This document shows, one piece after another, positions 35,141 to 50,754 of a stretch of DNA of 64,000 nt; position 1 is the stretch's first letter, and each line of letters starts with the position of its first letter. The notes beneath the pieces were generated by a model. That model was not told where the DNA came from and made no database searches. It saw only the letters and a program-made list of their open reading frames with translations. Origin of the DNA: Margaritifera margaritifera (taxonomy: Eukaryota; Mollusca; Bivalvia; Unionida; Margaritiferidae); NCBI GenBank assembly GCA_029931535.1, contig JAQPZY010001554.1, forward strand, positions 2,170,001 to 2,234,000. Reading direction: 5' to 3'. A program made the translations under genes and the position numbers.

Positions 35141-36380
35141 AAGATATATGTTGCAGAAAAGAATAGAACATAACAAAATTTCATTCGAACTCGGGTTATA
35201 CAAATAGGCATATGAATCGGGAACAATCAAAGTTCTATTATATGAGAAAACATCATGGTGTATTTTAAAGGGAAGAGAGACAGAAAAATCAGAGAGAGAG
35301 AGGATTGATTATCGAGGTAATGGAATTCATCACCCAAAACATTGTTCTGACATTTGGTACATGTTGTTTCTTTATATGGATTTTTATAGCATCGACCATT
35401 TTCAACACGTAATTTATAGATGGACCTCCTTAATTGCAAGATAGATAAGTACTATTTTTTTTTAATTCTGCCTATTTGAAAACCTGTTTTATAAAATTTT
35501 AAATTTTGTCCTTTAGCCGATTTGTTCTAAAACAGATAACCAATCTTATTTGTGTTGATCTAAGAGGACGATTTTAATATAAATCCTAGTACCACCCTTC
35601 ATCATAAAACTATGAGAAAACCTTTTACAAATGTTTTGCATTTACACTTTTACAAATAAAAACTAAATTATTTCATTAAAATCAAACAAATATTAGATAT
35701 AATAGTTATTTAATTCTGCAGCAATAAACATGGAAAACTGCCATAAATATACCCATTGTAAGTAACCCATTGTAGTTATAAGACAGACACATGCATATGC
35801 ATTCGGCAACTAATAATATAGAATGGGATTTTGTCAAGCTTTCTTATCAAAGACTCAATTATAAGACGGAAAGATATAACATTAATTTACAGACTAACAA
35901 AATCACCGTTTTGAAATCAGTTACATACGTTAATCAATCCGATAATAAAGCTGATGGTAAGAAAAACCAACATTGAGAAACATCTACTTAACCAAGTGTA
36001 ATTGAATTAATAAATTTATTAAAAACCAATAAAAGGTAGCGTTATTAGTTAACATTACAAACACAATGCATATATGCACATGTTATTTATTATTTTATTC
36101 ATTTTGGACAACACATACATTTACATATTTTTAACTAGATAAATTACTTATTCATATTCTCCTTTGCTTAAATGTACAAATTCAATACGTTAGTAGTTAA
36201 ACATGCAAATTACACACCCACAGTATAAATACATAACCTTTCCACAAAACTTTTATTTAAATTAGTAATTACAAAAACATAAACCAACACTGCAAACACT
36301 ACAAACACACTATATTCATATGTATAATAAGTATTAAATGAATCTCAACATGAACTTTGTATATACTGTCTATATTATAG
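35141..36380. other. No clear gene
   Basis: AT-rich sequence with no repeat structure or coding signature that I can support. Confidence 0.5.
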
Positions 36381-36384
36381 TATA

Positions 36385-36500
36385 GTGTACCGAAACGTTC
36401 CACATATGTGGGCCGAATCGTCCCGGTCGACATCGTGGGGAGAAACACCCCGACCGGATCGACCCGGGCCGAACTGATTTTAGGCCGAAATGACCTGTAC
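36385..36500. repeat. GC-rich gccgaa-motif block
   Basis: A GC-rich island in AT-rich surroundings repeats (a/g)ccgaa(t/c/a).. four times, separated by cccggtcgacatcg- and gaccggatcgacccgg-like parts. gtccc ggtcg / cgaccgg stretches can pair. Origin unknown. Confidence 0.55.
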
Positions 36501-37019
36501 CCCTGCCAAGGCGTCTCGAACTCGGGGGATGAAGAGTTCCCCGTATGAAAGGAAGCGGAAAGTCCTAAATATGATGCTGGTGCTGAGATTCAAAGAAATC
36601 GATGGTAGAGTCATTTTATGTGCCCACGGCAACTTCAGAGCTTCTTATTGGTCTTCAGATGACACCCATCTGAATACGAAAGGGAACAAGTGACTGTACT
36701 TTGCCATTTAACGATAGATTAAAATTCACAGTCAGTAAGACCAACAAAAACCTGCCATCAAAAACGGTCCTTTTCATGGCCAAAATGAACCTGCACGCGT
36801 CAAGGTATCCTTATTAGCCAGGTTCGGAAACAGAAACGTTTCTTTATACGTTTGCTGGCTAACGTCGTCGCACTTTCATTCAAACGAAATATATATCTAT
36901 ACACATACATATACACATAATAAATGAAATCTACATGTATACATTCATGCATACATACACACATATTCCTTCATACATTGATACATTCATTCATTCATTC
37001 ATTAACCCGATACGGCAGT

Positions 37020-37720
37020 AAATGATTGAATGATTGAATGACGAAATGAATGACACTGTAATTATATAAGTGATATATAGAGTGATAGATGAATGGGGAT
37101 TCTACGGTATCGATTTGCAGCAGTTTTCTGCCTATTTCACATAGTATAGAATAATATCTCAGAAAATTGTCAATGGGTCGCTCATCTGAAATGCTTGCTT
37201 TTGACGGCAATTCAGAGGTATTATTCCAGCAATATAGCATGTATCGCCAGATACAGTCCAACGTATTAATTTATAATGATAATAATGATTATATGATCTA
37301 AATAGACGAGGAATTAAAATACATTTCAATAACTTGCTCCCGTTCATAGATATAACTACAATTGTGGAAGATATATCGATTTTATTATGGGGATTATATT
37401 GCACGACGTCGCTCCTCTAAAATGCTTGATTTTGACGGTAATTCAGAGGAATTTAGAGAAAATGGTTGATTTGAACAGTTAATTAAATGAGTGAAGGAAG
37501 GAATGAGAATGTACTCCTAAAATCAAGATAGAAGCATACATACATACATACATACATACATACATACATACATACATACATACATACATACATACATACA
37601 TACATACATACATACTAATACGACTAACATTTTAGTATTAGTTCCTTCATTTAGTCTGCTTATAATCATCAAATAAATGACTGAACGAAGGAATGAATGG
37701 ATGACAATGTACTTTTATAA
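37020..37720. repeat. Diverged repeats with (CATA)n at 37534-37615
   Basis: A CATA array of about 20 units. On either side, about 50-bp segments repeat: tcgctcctctaaaatgcttg with ttttgacggtaattcagagg (37172 and 37410), and aatgaatgacaatgta-type segments near 37040, 37480 and 37690. Confidence 0.7.
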
Positions 37721-38246
37721 GCGCTATATAACATGACTATATGAAATCTATATTGGTTGTTTTAATTTGTATGGGCCACTTTATACATTGTATCAATGCA
37801 TTGATGCACTTTCATAACATACTTTATTATATACTTAATAACTAGTCCCATTAGTGTAACGTTATTGCTACGGGCAAATACCTAGCGGTTGTGACCGTAG
37901 TTACGTAAAATTATTCAACACTTCCTTATATGGTAAACACGTGCCCGCATTAGATGAATTACTTCTGGCTACGGCTATATCAAACGTGGAACGCTGAACA
38001 CGTCATAAACTTGAAAGTCACCAGACGCCGACAAGGACTGTAACCCTTTCTACCTAAACCTAATGCTGAAAAATCAGTAGATCTAGTATTCCTCCAAATA
38101 AAACAATATATCATACAAATTGAATTAAACAATCTGAATACATCCAAAGATTTAAATTGCAAGGAATAATAAAAAAGAAAATAAATATGATTTATACAAA
38201 TAATGAAAATGAACTTCTAGTTATCGCTAGTTGCTGCTGTTACTAC

Positions 38247-38288
<42 letters not shown>

Positions 38289-38305
38289 GACAGAGACAGA
38301 GAGAG
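38247..38305. repeat. (GA)n(CAGA)n microsatellite
   Basis: GA, then CAGA, then mixed GACAGA units. Confidence 0.95.
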
Positions 38306-38911
38306 TCATTTGATACAATGTTACAATGTATCAGTCAACAACTTATCTGTCATGTAAACAGTGCACTTTTATTCACTCTCAATGGCATTATGTTATCCTC
38401 CACTCGGAATTTAATCAAACACAAAATGAATATATCTCCTTTTTCTAAGGTATTATCCAAGACCGATGGACCACAGTACCCTGCCAACAATCATGACGCA
38501 CACAGCACTTTAAAATATACCCGCCACCATGGCAGCAGCATTGAGACAATGCCAACGATACTGTAACATTAGACTGAATTTTCCTGGCTAATCTTTTCCT
38601 AATGGTATCTTCAGTTTTCATTTATGTATTTTCCTAATATTAATATTTCGTTGTGTTTCTTTGGCTACATGGCATTCCACCCTCTTCAACAAACTTAGTT
38701 TCGTTCAATGTTGAATGAGAATCACCTCATGTACGCGCGCGCCTCCATCACAATAAAGTTGAGTATATAACTGCGCGGTGTTCAGGTTTCATTCATTAAT
38801 TGAACGACATGTAAAATGTTCAATAAAACGTTGAAATATTTTGTGTTGTTGTTTCAATTGCGTTATTCCTATATGAATGATATGCTTGCTTTTAAGTATA
38901 TAATAAAAAGG

Positions 38912-39030
38912 CTATTGACTGGGTATTATAAAAAATATTGAACCCTCATCCATGTGGCGTAGAATGCCCTCGCAAGCTCGAGCATCTTGCGCCACATGAT
39001 CTCGTGTCCAATATTTTTCAATAGTCAGTT
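38912..39030. repeat. Imperfect inverted repeat (foldback element)
   Basis: The left arm ctattgactggg...aaaaatattgaaccctcatccatgtggcg pairs with the right arm gcgccacatgatctcgtgtccaatatttttcaatagtcag, with a short loop around tcgcaagctcgagc. It looks like a small palindromic MITE. Confidence 0.75.
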
Positions 39031-39297
39031 AATAACATATACGTACAGGACATATATTGATTGCATTTCAGTCAGAATTGTTTTTCTTCTGATTTAAATT
39101 GGCCAGGGACTGAAGGATTTTTTTATTTATTTCTTCAGTATTACAAATGTGTTTTTGTACACAAGTGTTGTATATAGCTGTTAAGAAGTTGTTTACTAGT
39201 ATATAACTTATATCTTGTTGAATTTACAAATTCATTTCTTTATATGTACCGGCACATGGACATATCACTTTTTTTATATATATGGACATATTCACTT

Positions 39298-41779
<2,482 letters not shown>

Positions 41780-41780
<1 letters not shown>

Positions 41781-43200
41781 TCAAGCGATTACAAGGGATA
41801 ACACATTAATAACAAAGTTATGTCTACATTATGGGACAAAATCCCTGTTCTTCCATTTCTGATCGCAATGTAATTTGTACAGTCTAAGAAAAATTGGTTA
41901 GCACTTTCTGGTTCACCGAAGGAACAGCTATTCTTAAATGACAAATGGATTTTGGGAAGAGCGATGTTTTGCATGTAGAATGTGTGTTAATCTTTTATCT
42001 TGATAGCAATAGACTGGGATTTTGTTTCTCTGTAGTGATTTAAAAGAATATAATGAAGACTTGTTCCTAATCTCCAAATGGACAATATTCCATTTCGCAA
42101 CATACATTAGTAAACAATGAATTTTGATATAAATGTGTCTGGCTGAAAGCGTTTGCAGGATAGTTCTATCACGAAGTTTCTATTACTTACCTGCCGGGTA
42201 CGTTGTGGAACCAAAAACATACAGGTATCAATGGGCCACGCCATGTGTGCATTTGACAAAATATTATAATTCTATGTTTGTAGCCTCTGTTGAGACTATC
42301 TTCCATTTTGTCTCCTCCATAACTCTAGCATATGACATAGGTTTTGTTACCACACAAATGATTCTACCTTCTTCAGCTTGTGTTTTTATATATTATTTGA
42401 TCTCTTTCATCTGCAGTTATCACAAATAATAACCCTGTACTCCAAAGTGGTCGAATGAAAGTTAACTAAAGAACCTGTAATGATTTACTATAAAGTTTGG
42501 ATTTGAAACTTTGGGAGCATATCTAACCTTTTCCACTTGTCTGTACCTATTTCCTGCACATGTATATGCCATGATAGGGTTTCATCCTGGATTAGACCAA
42601 AATGTTCATGAGAATTGAAATTCCTAATAACCGTATCATTCATTGAAAGTTGTGGCAATGGTCCTTTTGAGATTTTGTGGACACGGTAATTGATTCGGTT
42701 TTGTTTGAATTGATCTCTTCTAACAATTGATCAGACCACAAATTGATTCATGTAGGTCTCCGTACAGAGCACCAACAGCCAGAGCTGGGTCTCAACAATG
42801 ATTGATAACGAAATATTATCAGTAAACAGTCTTATACTGGACTGGTTATCAGTGAAAATATCAATAAAATAAAAATGAAAACAGTGGTTTAAGTATAGAT
42901 CCCTGAGGTACGCCAGCCCTGACACGTTGTTGGTCAGAAGAGCAACCTTCTATAACAACTATTTGTCCCTTGTTTGAAAGATAATTCTTAAACCTTTATG
43001 CCAGAGTATCTGGAAGTCCTTAATAAGGTCACAAAATATCACTCTAAGTCCTTAATAAGGTCACAAAATATAACTTTAAGTCCTTAATAAGGTCACAAAA
43101 TATGACTTTAAGTCCTTAATAAGGTCACAAAATATGACTTTAAGTCCTTAATAAGGTCACAAAATATAACTTTAATTTCTTTGCCTTCGTCAAATGTCTT
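41780..43200 (-). mobile_element. LINE (Jockey/RTE-like) reverse transcriptase relic
   Basis: On the minus strand, from 43010, there is CDLIKDFQILWHKGLR (motif A region, catalytic Asp context changed), then RAGVPQGSILKPL (the GVPQGS motif of non-LTR RT). LFTDNISLSIIV follows in place of the active-site F/YADD, so the second aspartate is lost. Thumb-like text comes next (TESITVSTKSQKDH, HEHFGLIQDETLSWHIHVQE, WKRLDMLPKF). The C-terminal cysteine motif CSFGEPESANQFFLDC is at 41974-41830. Several stops and frameshifts show it is dead. No endonuclease domain is visible. Confidence 0.8.
43013..43172. repeat. 32-bp tandem repeat, 5 copies, inside the LINE
   Basis: Unit aagtccttaataaggtcaca plus aaatatgacttt. 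On the minus strand the unit encodes the FCDLIKDF (motif A) peptide of the RT, so the array grew out of RT coding sequence. Confidence 0.95.
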
Positions 43201-43518
43201 TCAAAAAGTATGATACATATCACACAGTTGTGATTATTATTTTATTGGAAATAGAGAAATGCTCTGCTACGAAAATATCACTGGAAATCTTACAGAATTT
43301 TTAAATTATAAAATAGAAATGTTTACCAAAATCCGTATATAAATACACATGCCTAGATGACCTACAATGTGAGTAGTTTTAATGGAAAATAACTTTTTCT
43401 ACCTGATTTTTGTCACAACAAGACATGGAAATAACAGTCCAACTGCTAACAAAACCGGCCTTGAACTCCAGTGTTATGTAAAACATGTTGTTTACAAAAT
43501 ATTAAGTAAACAACTGGA

Positions 43519-43620
43519 CACCATGCCCTCGTGCTGGTCAGACGCCTCTAATACACCATGCCCTCGTGATGGTCAGACACCTCTGATCCACCATGCCCTC
43601 GTGCTGGTCAGATCATCAGA
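43519..43620. repeat. 35-bp tandem repeat, 3 copies
   Basis: Unit caccatgccctcgtgctggt plus cagacgcctctaata. Confidence 0.9.
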
Positions 43621-45350
43621 ATATTTGTTATGTTTGCTTTGTTTAGTTCCGTATTTTCTGCTGGACTCATCATTTTGAAAGACTGTGAAGCGTAATTCAC
43701 AGACTGAGACCTTCTGATTACGGGTTTCAGATTTGTCCATTTCTTTAACAGCTCCCGTTTCAAGTTGTGGGAGATAAACTTGGCAATTATGGGCCTAGAT
43801 CTGGTATTTTGTGGGTTTCCAACTCTAATAGATCTTCAGAGCCCAAAACGAGAGATGTAAGTCCCAATTTTTGCAGCGAAGCTCAGAACAAGTTAATCGT
43901 TAGTTTGTTTCTTCACATCTTGTTTGGGGATACAGTATATTCGTTCTCTGTTCCTGCGGTTGTGTACATTTCACGTTCTTCACTCCTAGACTCGGTACGG
44001 GACTCCAATGCTTTAGGCTTAGCTTTTAGAAAGTTTCTAATCAAATCATTCGCATCCAACTATTTTTCTAACTCAACAATTTTGTTTTTAATGTATTTAC
44101 TGACAAGACAACCTACTGCATCCGCAAAAAGACTCAGAACCCACTTATTTTCAAAGGCTAAAATAATCGAACTTACCAGATGACTGGTTGAAATTGGGGT
44201 TTTGATTTGGCCATACTTATAATAATAGTACCCTCTCGAGTTCAATCTGTATCAATTTCAAAGTACTCACTGTGACTAACGGTCAGGATTAAATATTCCC
44301 ATAAACTTTGATATATAACGTTTTAAGTGTTGAGAAGAAAGAAATGTCAAGGTATGCATAATATTTATTTTTACTTTTCAAATTTATGTTTGGAGTTTTA
44401 AAAGACATATGTGACAACAGTCTTTTTAGTACCATGGGTCATAAATGAACACGTCTAACCGATGAAATTGCATCAATATCCTTTGCGATTAATGAATGAA
44501 AAACATATACGTAATAGGATACACTGTCAAACTCATCCTAAGCACATGATTGATGTGGATCCCCGAAAATGTTGCAAATATGAACAAGAAAAGTGATAGC
44601 AGCTATGGCACATCTCTACTTTCAGTTTCCCTATAATTAATACATATATACGGGTGAAAAAACTAAATGGTAAAAACAGCAAAATTTATTATAATAAATA
44701 CCTCTTGGACAGGTGAATGCTACAGATGCAGTGTTGGAAAAGATATTTTAAAAAAATACCAGGAGATTGATGTCCGCGTAGCTAATGCTGGTTGTAAATG
44801 TTAATCCTTTTCTGTTGCCTTTTTGCTGATTTGTTTAAATTGCGTTGGTTCACTTGCTATTTTATTTTATTTTGTTCGAGCTTTTTTTTTTTGTACCTCT
44901 CTTGGTCGTACGGTATGGCCCTTCGTTCGTCGCAGGTCTCGCGTCGTCGGTCAAAAATTGCTACTTTGAACTTCTGAAAAACCGCCAGATCAATTTTATC
45001 CAAACCTGGTAATGATTGCTCTGGTATAAGTATGTATAAATAATGCAGATATTGTCGCCATTTGTAAACATTTAAACAAATATTTTCCAATGTACTGAAC
45101 AGAAGGCATCTCGGCATAAACACCTATGCATTTTTTTTATTATTATTATTATTTTAATTTTATATATATGATGCTGATCCGGCATCATATATGGCCGCCG
45201 TTACCAAAAATATTCTAAACGGCTGGTCGTCCAACAAGAATTGCTATTTCCAACTTCTTCTCAAACACACCTAATCTTGGCAACAAAAAACTCCTGCCTG
45301 TCATAAAGGCGTTTAACGTTCATACAAAATGATACAGATCTGCCATCAAA
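43621..45350. other. No clear gene
   Basis: ORFs 43767-44183 and 44857-45123 lack motifs. A perfect short palindrome (tatatatgatgc / gcatcatatat) lies at 45164-45192, beside an (ATT)n run. Confidence 0.45.
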
Positions 45351-45351
45351 T

Positions 45352-47850
45352 GTGGCTGCGGTTGCTAAAAAAAGCAAGAAAAACGTTAACGAAGTTTTTT
45401 TCAAAACAGATGAGGATAATTTGACAAAACTTGAAAGAAAGCATTATGGCATGAAGACCTTTCAAATTTGTACAAATTATGCCGATTCTCTATTAAATGT
45501 GACGGAAGTTATTCACAGAAATAAAAATGAAAATAAATTACTTTATCTTAGAAACTGCTCAGCAGAACTTGAACAATTTGACTGAAACAATTCTGGTGTT
45601 AATGGCTTTCAAGTTTACACAAAACACGAAACGGTTTTGCAGATTACAATTATTATGTTTGAGAAATCAAAATCATGGTTTGATAATAAATGGGTTGCCG
45701 AAAGGAAAGGTTATTTAGAAAATCAGCAACACTCTTTCATAAACTAATTAGAAAGAAAAAACAATTAAAGAAAATGATTTACAAAGAGTGTGTCAAGAAG
45801 GCAAAGATTGAATACAGAATCATTTGTATAAAAAAATCTCTTTCCCGCAATAAAAGGAAAAGCCAAAACAATTGTGGATTTTTGTTAGGGCAAAAAAATG
45901 TCGACATTCTTCTGATTTTTTTTTTCTTTTAAAGATTTGTTAAAGTTACTTTGAAAATTTGCATAATCATAACTGACATAGATGCAGAATACGTTTAGAA
46001 CATAAACAATTAATTTACTTGTCATTAATGAAACTATATTTGACGAATCAGATACTATGGATGGAATTATTACCGCTGTCAGAAACTGTAAGACCTATAA
46101 AATGTAAATCAATGATTTTTATTTTAGATCAATATTTTAAGTATGGTTGTGATGTTTTAGTTCTAAGATAGTGAGCTAAATTTAATGCTATGCTTGAAAG
46201 TGACATCCCATCTAAGTTGGGTAAAGAAGTGATTACACCAATTTTTAAACATGATGATACTTTAGATACAGGAAAATATATAGGGAATCATATAATAAGT
46301 TGAATATTTAAGTTATTAAGAATTATTATCAACACGGATTAAATATTAGGCCTGAGGAATACTATAAAATATGAAATGCTCAATTTGGTTTCAAAGTGAG
46401 AGGGTATTGTTGATGCTACATTTGCCTTAAACAATACTGTCAATATTAACATCAATGGCAGGAAAAAGCTTTACTGCGCTTTTGCTGATTTTCAGAATGC
46501 GTTTGAAGGTCTTTTAAATACGGAGGAACGGGAAAGTTCTTCCATGCTTTTGTGGTCTTTATACACGAAAGTTTTGCTTATGTCTTTTATTGTTGGATTG
46601 CAAAATTGCTGAACACGTTACACAATTACTGCAATAAACTGCGTATAAAGGTAAATGTGGCAAAAACTAAGACCATCGTTTCAGAAGAGATGATCGGTTA
46701 ACATATGAAGGGCTTTGGTGGTGCTCTGATGGTCAGAGAACTGAAACAGTAGAACAATCTAATTATCTGAGTTTGCTTCTTACAAGCACTGGTAGATTTA
46801 TTATAGCGCAACATATATCAGCAGAAAATAGATTCAAAATCTCTAAACGATCTAATGAGTATTATTATATACTCATTTTTTTCTCCATTACTTTGCATTG
46901 CCAGAATCGTGCAGTATTTATCGCGTGTTAGGAACTACTTTTTATTGTAAACAAACAATGTACGCAAATGTAGCAGACACCGGAGCTTTTGCTTTATTAG
47001 ATTTGTCTGTGGATGAACTAAGCAAGCTGTTTGAGAGTAGAGATGATAAAGCTAACAATGTGGATGAATTCATTGAGTCACAAAAGAAACTTTCAACCAA
47101 GCAAGTGACTGAACGTGATATTCACAATGTCTAAATGTGGCTTTATGACAACAAACTAGAGACATGCAGTATCGACAATATCATTCTGATAATGTAAACA
47201 CTTATTTAGCCTATGTTTCAGACTATGAATCGTGTTCTCTAGAGTCAGAAAAAAATAGCATACAAAGGCATCTTAAGACCAAATGATATTCCGTTTCTCT
47301 CAGAGACCGCCCATTTTACAAGTCCAAGCACTAAATTCGAAAAAATACAACTAAAGAAGGCGGATTTTTGTATAAAAGCAAGTGCCTCGGAGCCAATAAG
47401 CCACGATAACGAAGAAGCCTTATTTTCCGCTGACGAAATACTAAACGATCCTTTTTTTAAACCATGTATTGCTATCAATTTATTTAATATCTGCGTTGAT
47501 TTAATGCTAAAGTATGCAGCCAAAATTTGGGGGATTTCAATATGGTACTTTAATGGACATGGACATAATGTTGAGTTTTGCAAACAATTGTTAAATAGAA
47601 AAACGAATACGTGCAGTATATGGAGGATTTAGTATAATACCTTTACGTTTTGTTAGATTAAAATGAATTGTAAAATATTGGTTAAAGTATGAAAATCAGA
47701 ATATATTGTACCAAATACATATGCTCTACAGCTTCATGATTCTGCAATATTTAATCATCTAAACAAGTACTCAGTTCTTAAGAATATATTGAACAGATTT
47801 AGTTTACTAAAGTATTGTTGTATCCAGATTCTATTGATGTTGAAAAAGCT
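45352..47850 (+). mobile_element. Second LINE reverse transcriptase relic, interrupted
   Basis: Plus-strand pieces in order: KSWFDNKWVAERKGYLENQQ with a basic linker (45660-45900); SKLGKEVITPIFKHDDTLDTGKY (46215-46275); QFGFK, then IVDATFALNN and KKLYCAFADFQNAFEG, the RT palm with motif A (46385-46510); KVNVAKTKTIVSEE (46648-46690); and YLSLLLTSTGRFI (46765-46800). After an insertion, LMLKYAAKIWGIS and KYWLKYENQNILYQIHMLY (47500-47730) follow. Stops and shifts are frequent. It differs from the 42-kb LINE, so two families are present. Confidence 0.75.
46898..47455 (+). mobile_element. Probable Crypton-like recombinase fragment inserted in the LINE
   Basis: Plus-strand text reads VTERDIHNV, then MWLYDNKLETCSIDNI, a TYLAYVSDYESCSLES..SIQRHL stretch, LRDRPFYKSK, and ASEPISHDNEEALFSADEIL. 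This order fits the N-terminal part of the tyrosine-recombinase-derived family (Crypton, ZMYM/QRICH1, DUF3504-type). The catalytic C-terminus is absent. The surrounding LINE resumes after it, so it is a nested insertion or a chimera. Confidence 0.5.
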
Positions 47851-47925
47851 TTAGTTATATTAATTGTTATTATATATTTCATAATGAGATATTGAAATAT
47901 ATCAGTGAGAGAAAAATTATATCAC

Positions 47926-47980
47926 CGCAGTGGCGATACTACTTTTATCGCCACAATGGCGATATCACTTTTGGAACTAC
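47926..47980. repeat. Hairpin repeat related to 1-60
   Basis: gtggcgat ... atcgccac and a second ggcgatat share the sequence style of the repeat at the left edge of the window. Confidence 0.35.
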
Positions 47981-48073
47981 TTTCTGTTTCCATTGAGGAA
48001 GAATATCTGCCGTTATGTATGTTCTTCAAACCTATATTTCCTAATTTAGGTTTATTTTATTTTGTCTTCTTCT

Positions 48074-48081
<8 letters not shown>

Positions 48082-48115
<34 letters not shown>
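48082..48115. repeat. (CT)n microsatellite
   Basis: About 17 CT units. Confidence 0.95.
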
Positions 48116-48119
<4 letters not shown>

Positions 48120-48503
48120 AGGATGAATGGATCTTTAAACATGTCAAGACTGTTGACCCTCTAGTATACATTTATGTTATCAAAGAAAAGGCGCAGTCAA
48201 GAATGCATAAAAATGAACCCAAAACAACAAAAAAGCAGCCTTGATGTTTTAACTTTTTTATAATTAGTTTTCCGCATGAATCATACCAATTGTTAGTGAC
48301 TGAACTACATGACCTATTGCCATTGAATATTCTGTGTCACCCATTCAGTATCGTATACTTGTTACACTCAACGACAAATAGTACACATTTTTAAGAAAAA
48401 CTCTTGATTACATATAGTAATAAAAATATTTAAGTAGCGATTTTAACTATCATCACAATTATAATCATGTCTGAAAACGACGGAGGAATCATGTATTGAT
48501 TAG

Positions 48504-48645
48504 TGTCGATTGCAAACCGAAGTTAAGTGACAATCGAAAAATGGGTGCAGCGTCTGTTACCGAAATAAATTGCAAGCCTGCTAACACACAAAATTTCCGT
48601 CTGAATGCCAAATTAAACAAAAATAGCAGCCAAGATCCTTACAAG
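48504..48645 (+). CDS. Possible isolated exon
   Basis: After tgattag an open frame reads VDCKPKLSDNRKMGAASVTE, then INCKPANTQNFRLNAKL and a KNSSQDPYK end at a potential donor, AAG/GTAAAC-like. Protein-like composition but no partner exons or known domain. Confidence 0.2.
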
Positions 48646-49225
48646 TAAACCCACGATCAATAAAATCTGTTGTTTAATAATGTTACGCTATGTTGTCTGT
48701 TAGAGCGTTCTGTCATGTTGATGTAGTATCCCCACCCCAGCAATATTCACTGTATCAATCCACGCAAGAAATGTGTTAACGAAATTTTTTTCAAAAATTA
48801 CTAAATACACAATTTGAAGCAGTATACTCGTGACAATACAATGGTTCCACTTAACTAGTGAAATATTTCCTTATAACTACTAAAAAAAAAAAACAGTAGA
48901 CTTCTTCTAAATATTGAATTAACGTGTCAAAGATAAATTTATATCTAAATGAATGAAATGTTAAATATTCAGAATAATTTGAAATTAACGATAAATTTTA
49001 TATATTTACAGATAGTTCACATCGAAATGCTGTTACGTGTTTAAAAATAGTTCGTTAACTTCACATTCAAACAAATGGATATGGTAGTAACAAATGGATA
49101 TAACTCAAAGATATTTGTATCGAAGACGATTGTCATTTCCTGTTTATATGTCCAGTGTACCATCAAGTACGACAAAGTTAATAATAAAATATTATTGGTG
49201 TCACTCAATTATGTTTATACAAGCA

Positions 49226-49580
49226 GTATACAAGGGGACTGGGGGACGTACGGGAATTAACATTAGCCCATAGGTTAACATGAGGGAGACGGTATGGGGA
49301 CAAACGGGAAATCCCAAGTTGAAATGGTCCATAGGTTAACATGAGGGAGACGGTATGGGGACAAACGGGAAATCCCAAGTTGAAATGGTCCATAGGTTAA
49401 CATGAGGGAGACGGTATGGGGACAAACGGGAAATCCCAAGTTGAAATGGTCCATAGGTTAACATGAGGGAGACGGTATGGGGACAAACGGGAATCCCAAG
49501 TTGAAATGGTCCATAGGTTTAACATGAGAATGGTATTATGGGACAAAAGTGGTTATGGGGACAAATGGGAATGGTAACGT
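49226..49580. repeat. 61-bp tandem array, about 5 copies (GGGGACAAACGGGA type)
   Basis: It begins ggggactgggggacgtacgg and then repeats ccataggttaacatgaggga, gacggtatggggacaaacgg and gaaatcccaagttgaaatgg. The last copies decay. A second array with the identical start is at 50295. Confidence 0.95.
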
Positions 49581-50290
49581 ATTGAATTTTGTGAAAGCTG
49601 TAATATGAAAATCGTATGCAATATGTGGAAATATATTTGTCAAGCGATTACTACATGGAAGACAATTCTTACATAAATAAACCATCCTTAACGTGCATGT
49701 CCTATATTTATCGGAAATGTTTCATTTAATGTTATCTTATTTCTGTATTAAATTATCCCTCTGTGAGGAAAATAATTACAATTTTATAACAATTTAAGCA
49801 CGTTTATTTGGCAAGTTAAGCATGTCTGTTTGACTAATGATTTAATTTTAATTTTTTATAACTGGAAATTGTTTTTTTTTTTCATTTCTGTTGCTTGTCA
49901 TCCGCAAAACAGTATATATTTTATTCAAACAGAGCTGCGCAAAGAACAAAGCCTTTGAAAGAAAAAATGTGTTGTGAACCAGACGCCGTTGGTTATGCAT
50001 TTGTTGCAACGATACCGGATATACTATTTACAAGGGAATAATATATGATGTTGTCATCGAATATATAAATTTATAATTTTATGTGTGATACAATCACGTG
50101 ATATTTTATATTCAAATGTAACTATAATATTATGTAGTTGTTCTATAAAGCGGGAAAATATCAGTCGCACGAAAAAGTTTGTCAGAAAAGAAGTATGGAA
50201 GTTCAAGATATTACGTTAAACACTTCAAAGACAAAAAAGTGATAATTTGTGATATTTAAGCTACATGTATGTATATTAGGTTAGTAGTAA
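49581..50290. other. No gene seen between two related arrays
   Basis: AT-rich, unique sequence with no coding signal. Confidence 0.5.
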
Positions 50291-50294
50291 TACG

Positions 50295-50705
50295 AGGGGA
50301 CTGGGGGACGTACGGGAATTAACATTAGCCCATAGGTTAACACGCGGGAGACGGTATGGGGACAAACGGGAAATCCTATGTTAAAACAGTCCATAGGTTT
50401 AACATGGGAATGGTTTTATGGGACAAAAATGTTTATGGAGACAAATGGGAATGGTAATGTTAAAATGGTTTTTTAAAAAAGGGTCTAAAGTTTATGGGGA
50501 CAAACGGGAATGGTAAGGTTACAATGGTTAAGGGAAAAAGAGTCGAAAGTTTATGGGGACAAACGGGAATAGTAATGTTAAAATGGTTAAGGAAAATAGG
50601 TTCAAAATTTTTTGGGGGCAAACGGGAATGGTAATGTTACAGTGGTCAAGGGAAAAAAGGGTCGAAAATTAAACGGAGACAACTGGGAATGATAGTGTTA
50701 CATTT
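50295..50705. repeat. Second GGGGACAAACGGGAAT-type array
   Basis: Same opening as the array at 49226, then a shift to a unit of about 60-65 bp containing tatggggacaaacgggaatg and gtaatgttaaaatggttaag, 5-6 diverged copies. Confidence 0.9.
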
Positions 50706-50754
50706 TTTTAAATCTACAATCCAACACACCACATATACTATCAGAACACACACC

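Noticed and set aside
47245..47583. 112-residue minus-strand ORF
   Set aside because: Antisense to the Crypton-like and LINE text, which reads as protein on the plus strand.
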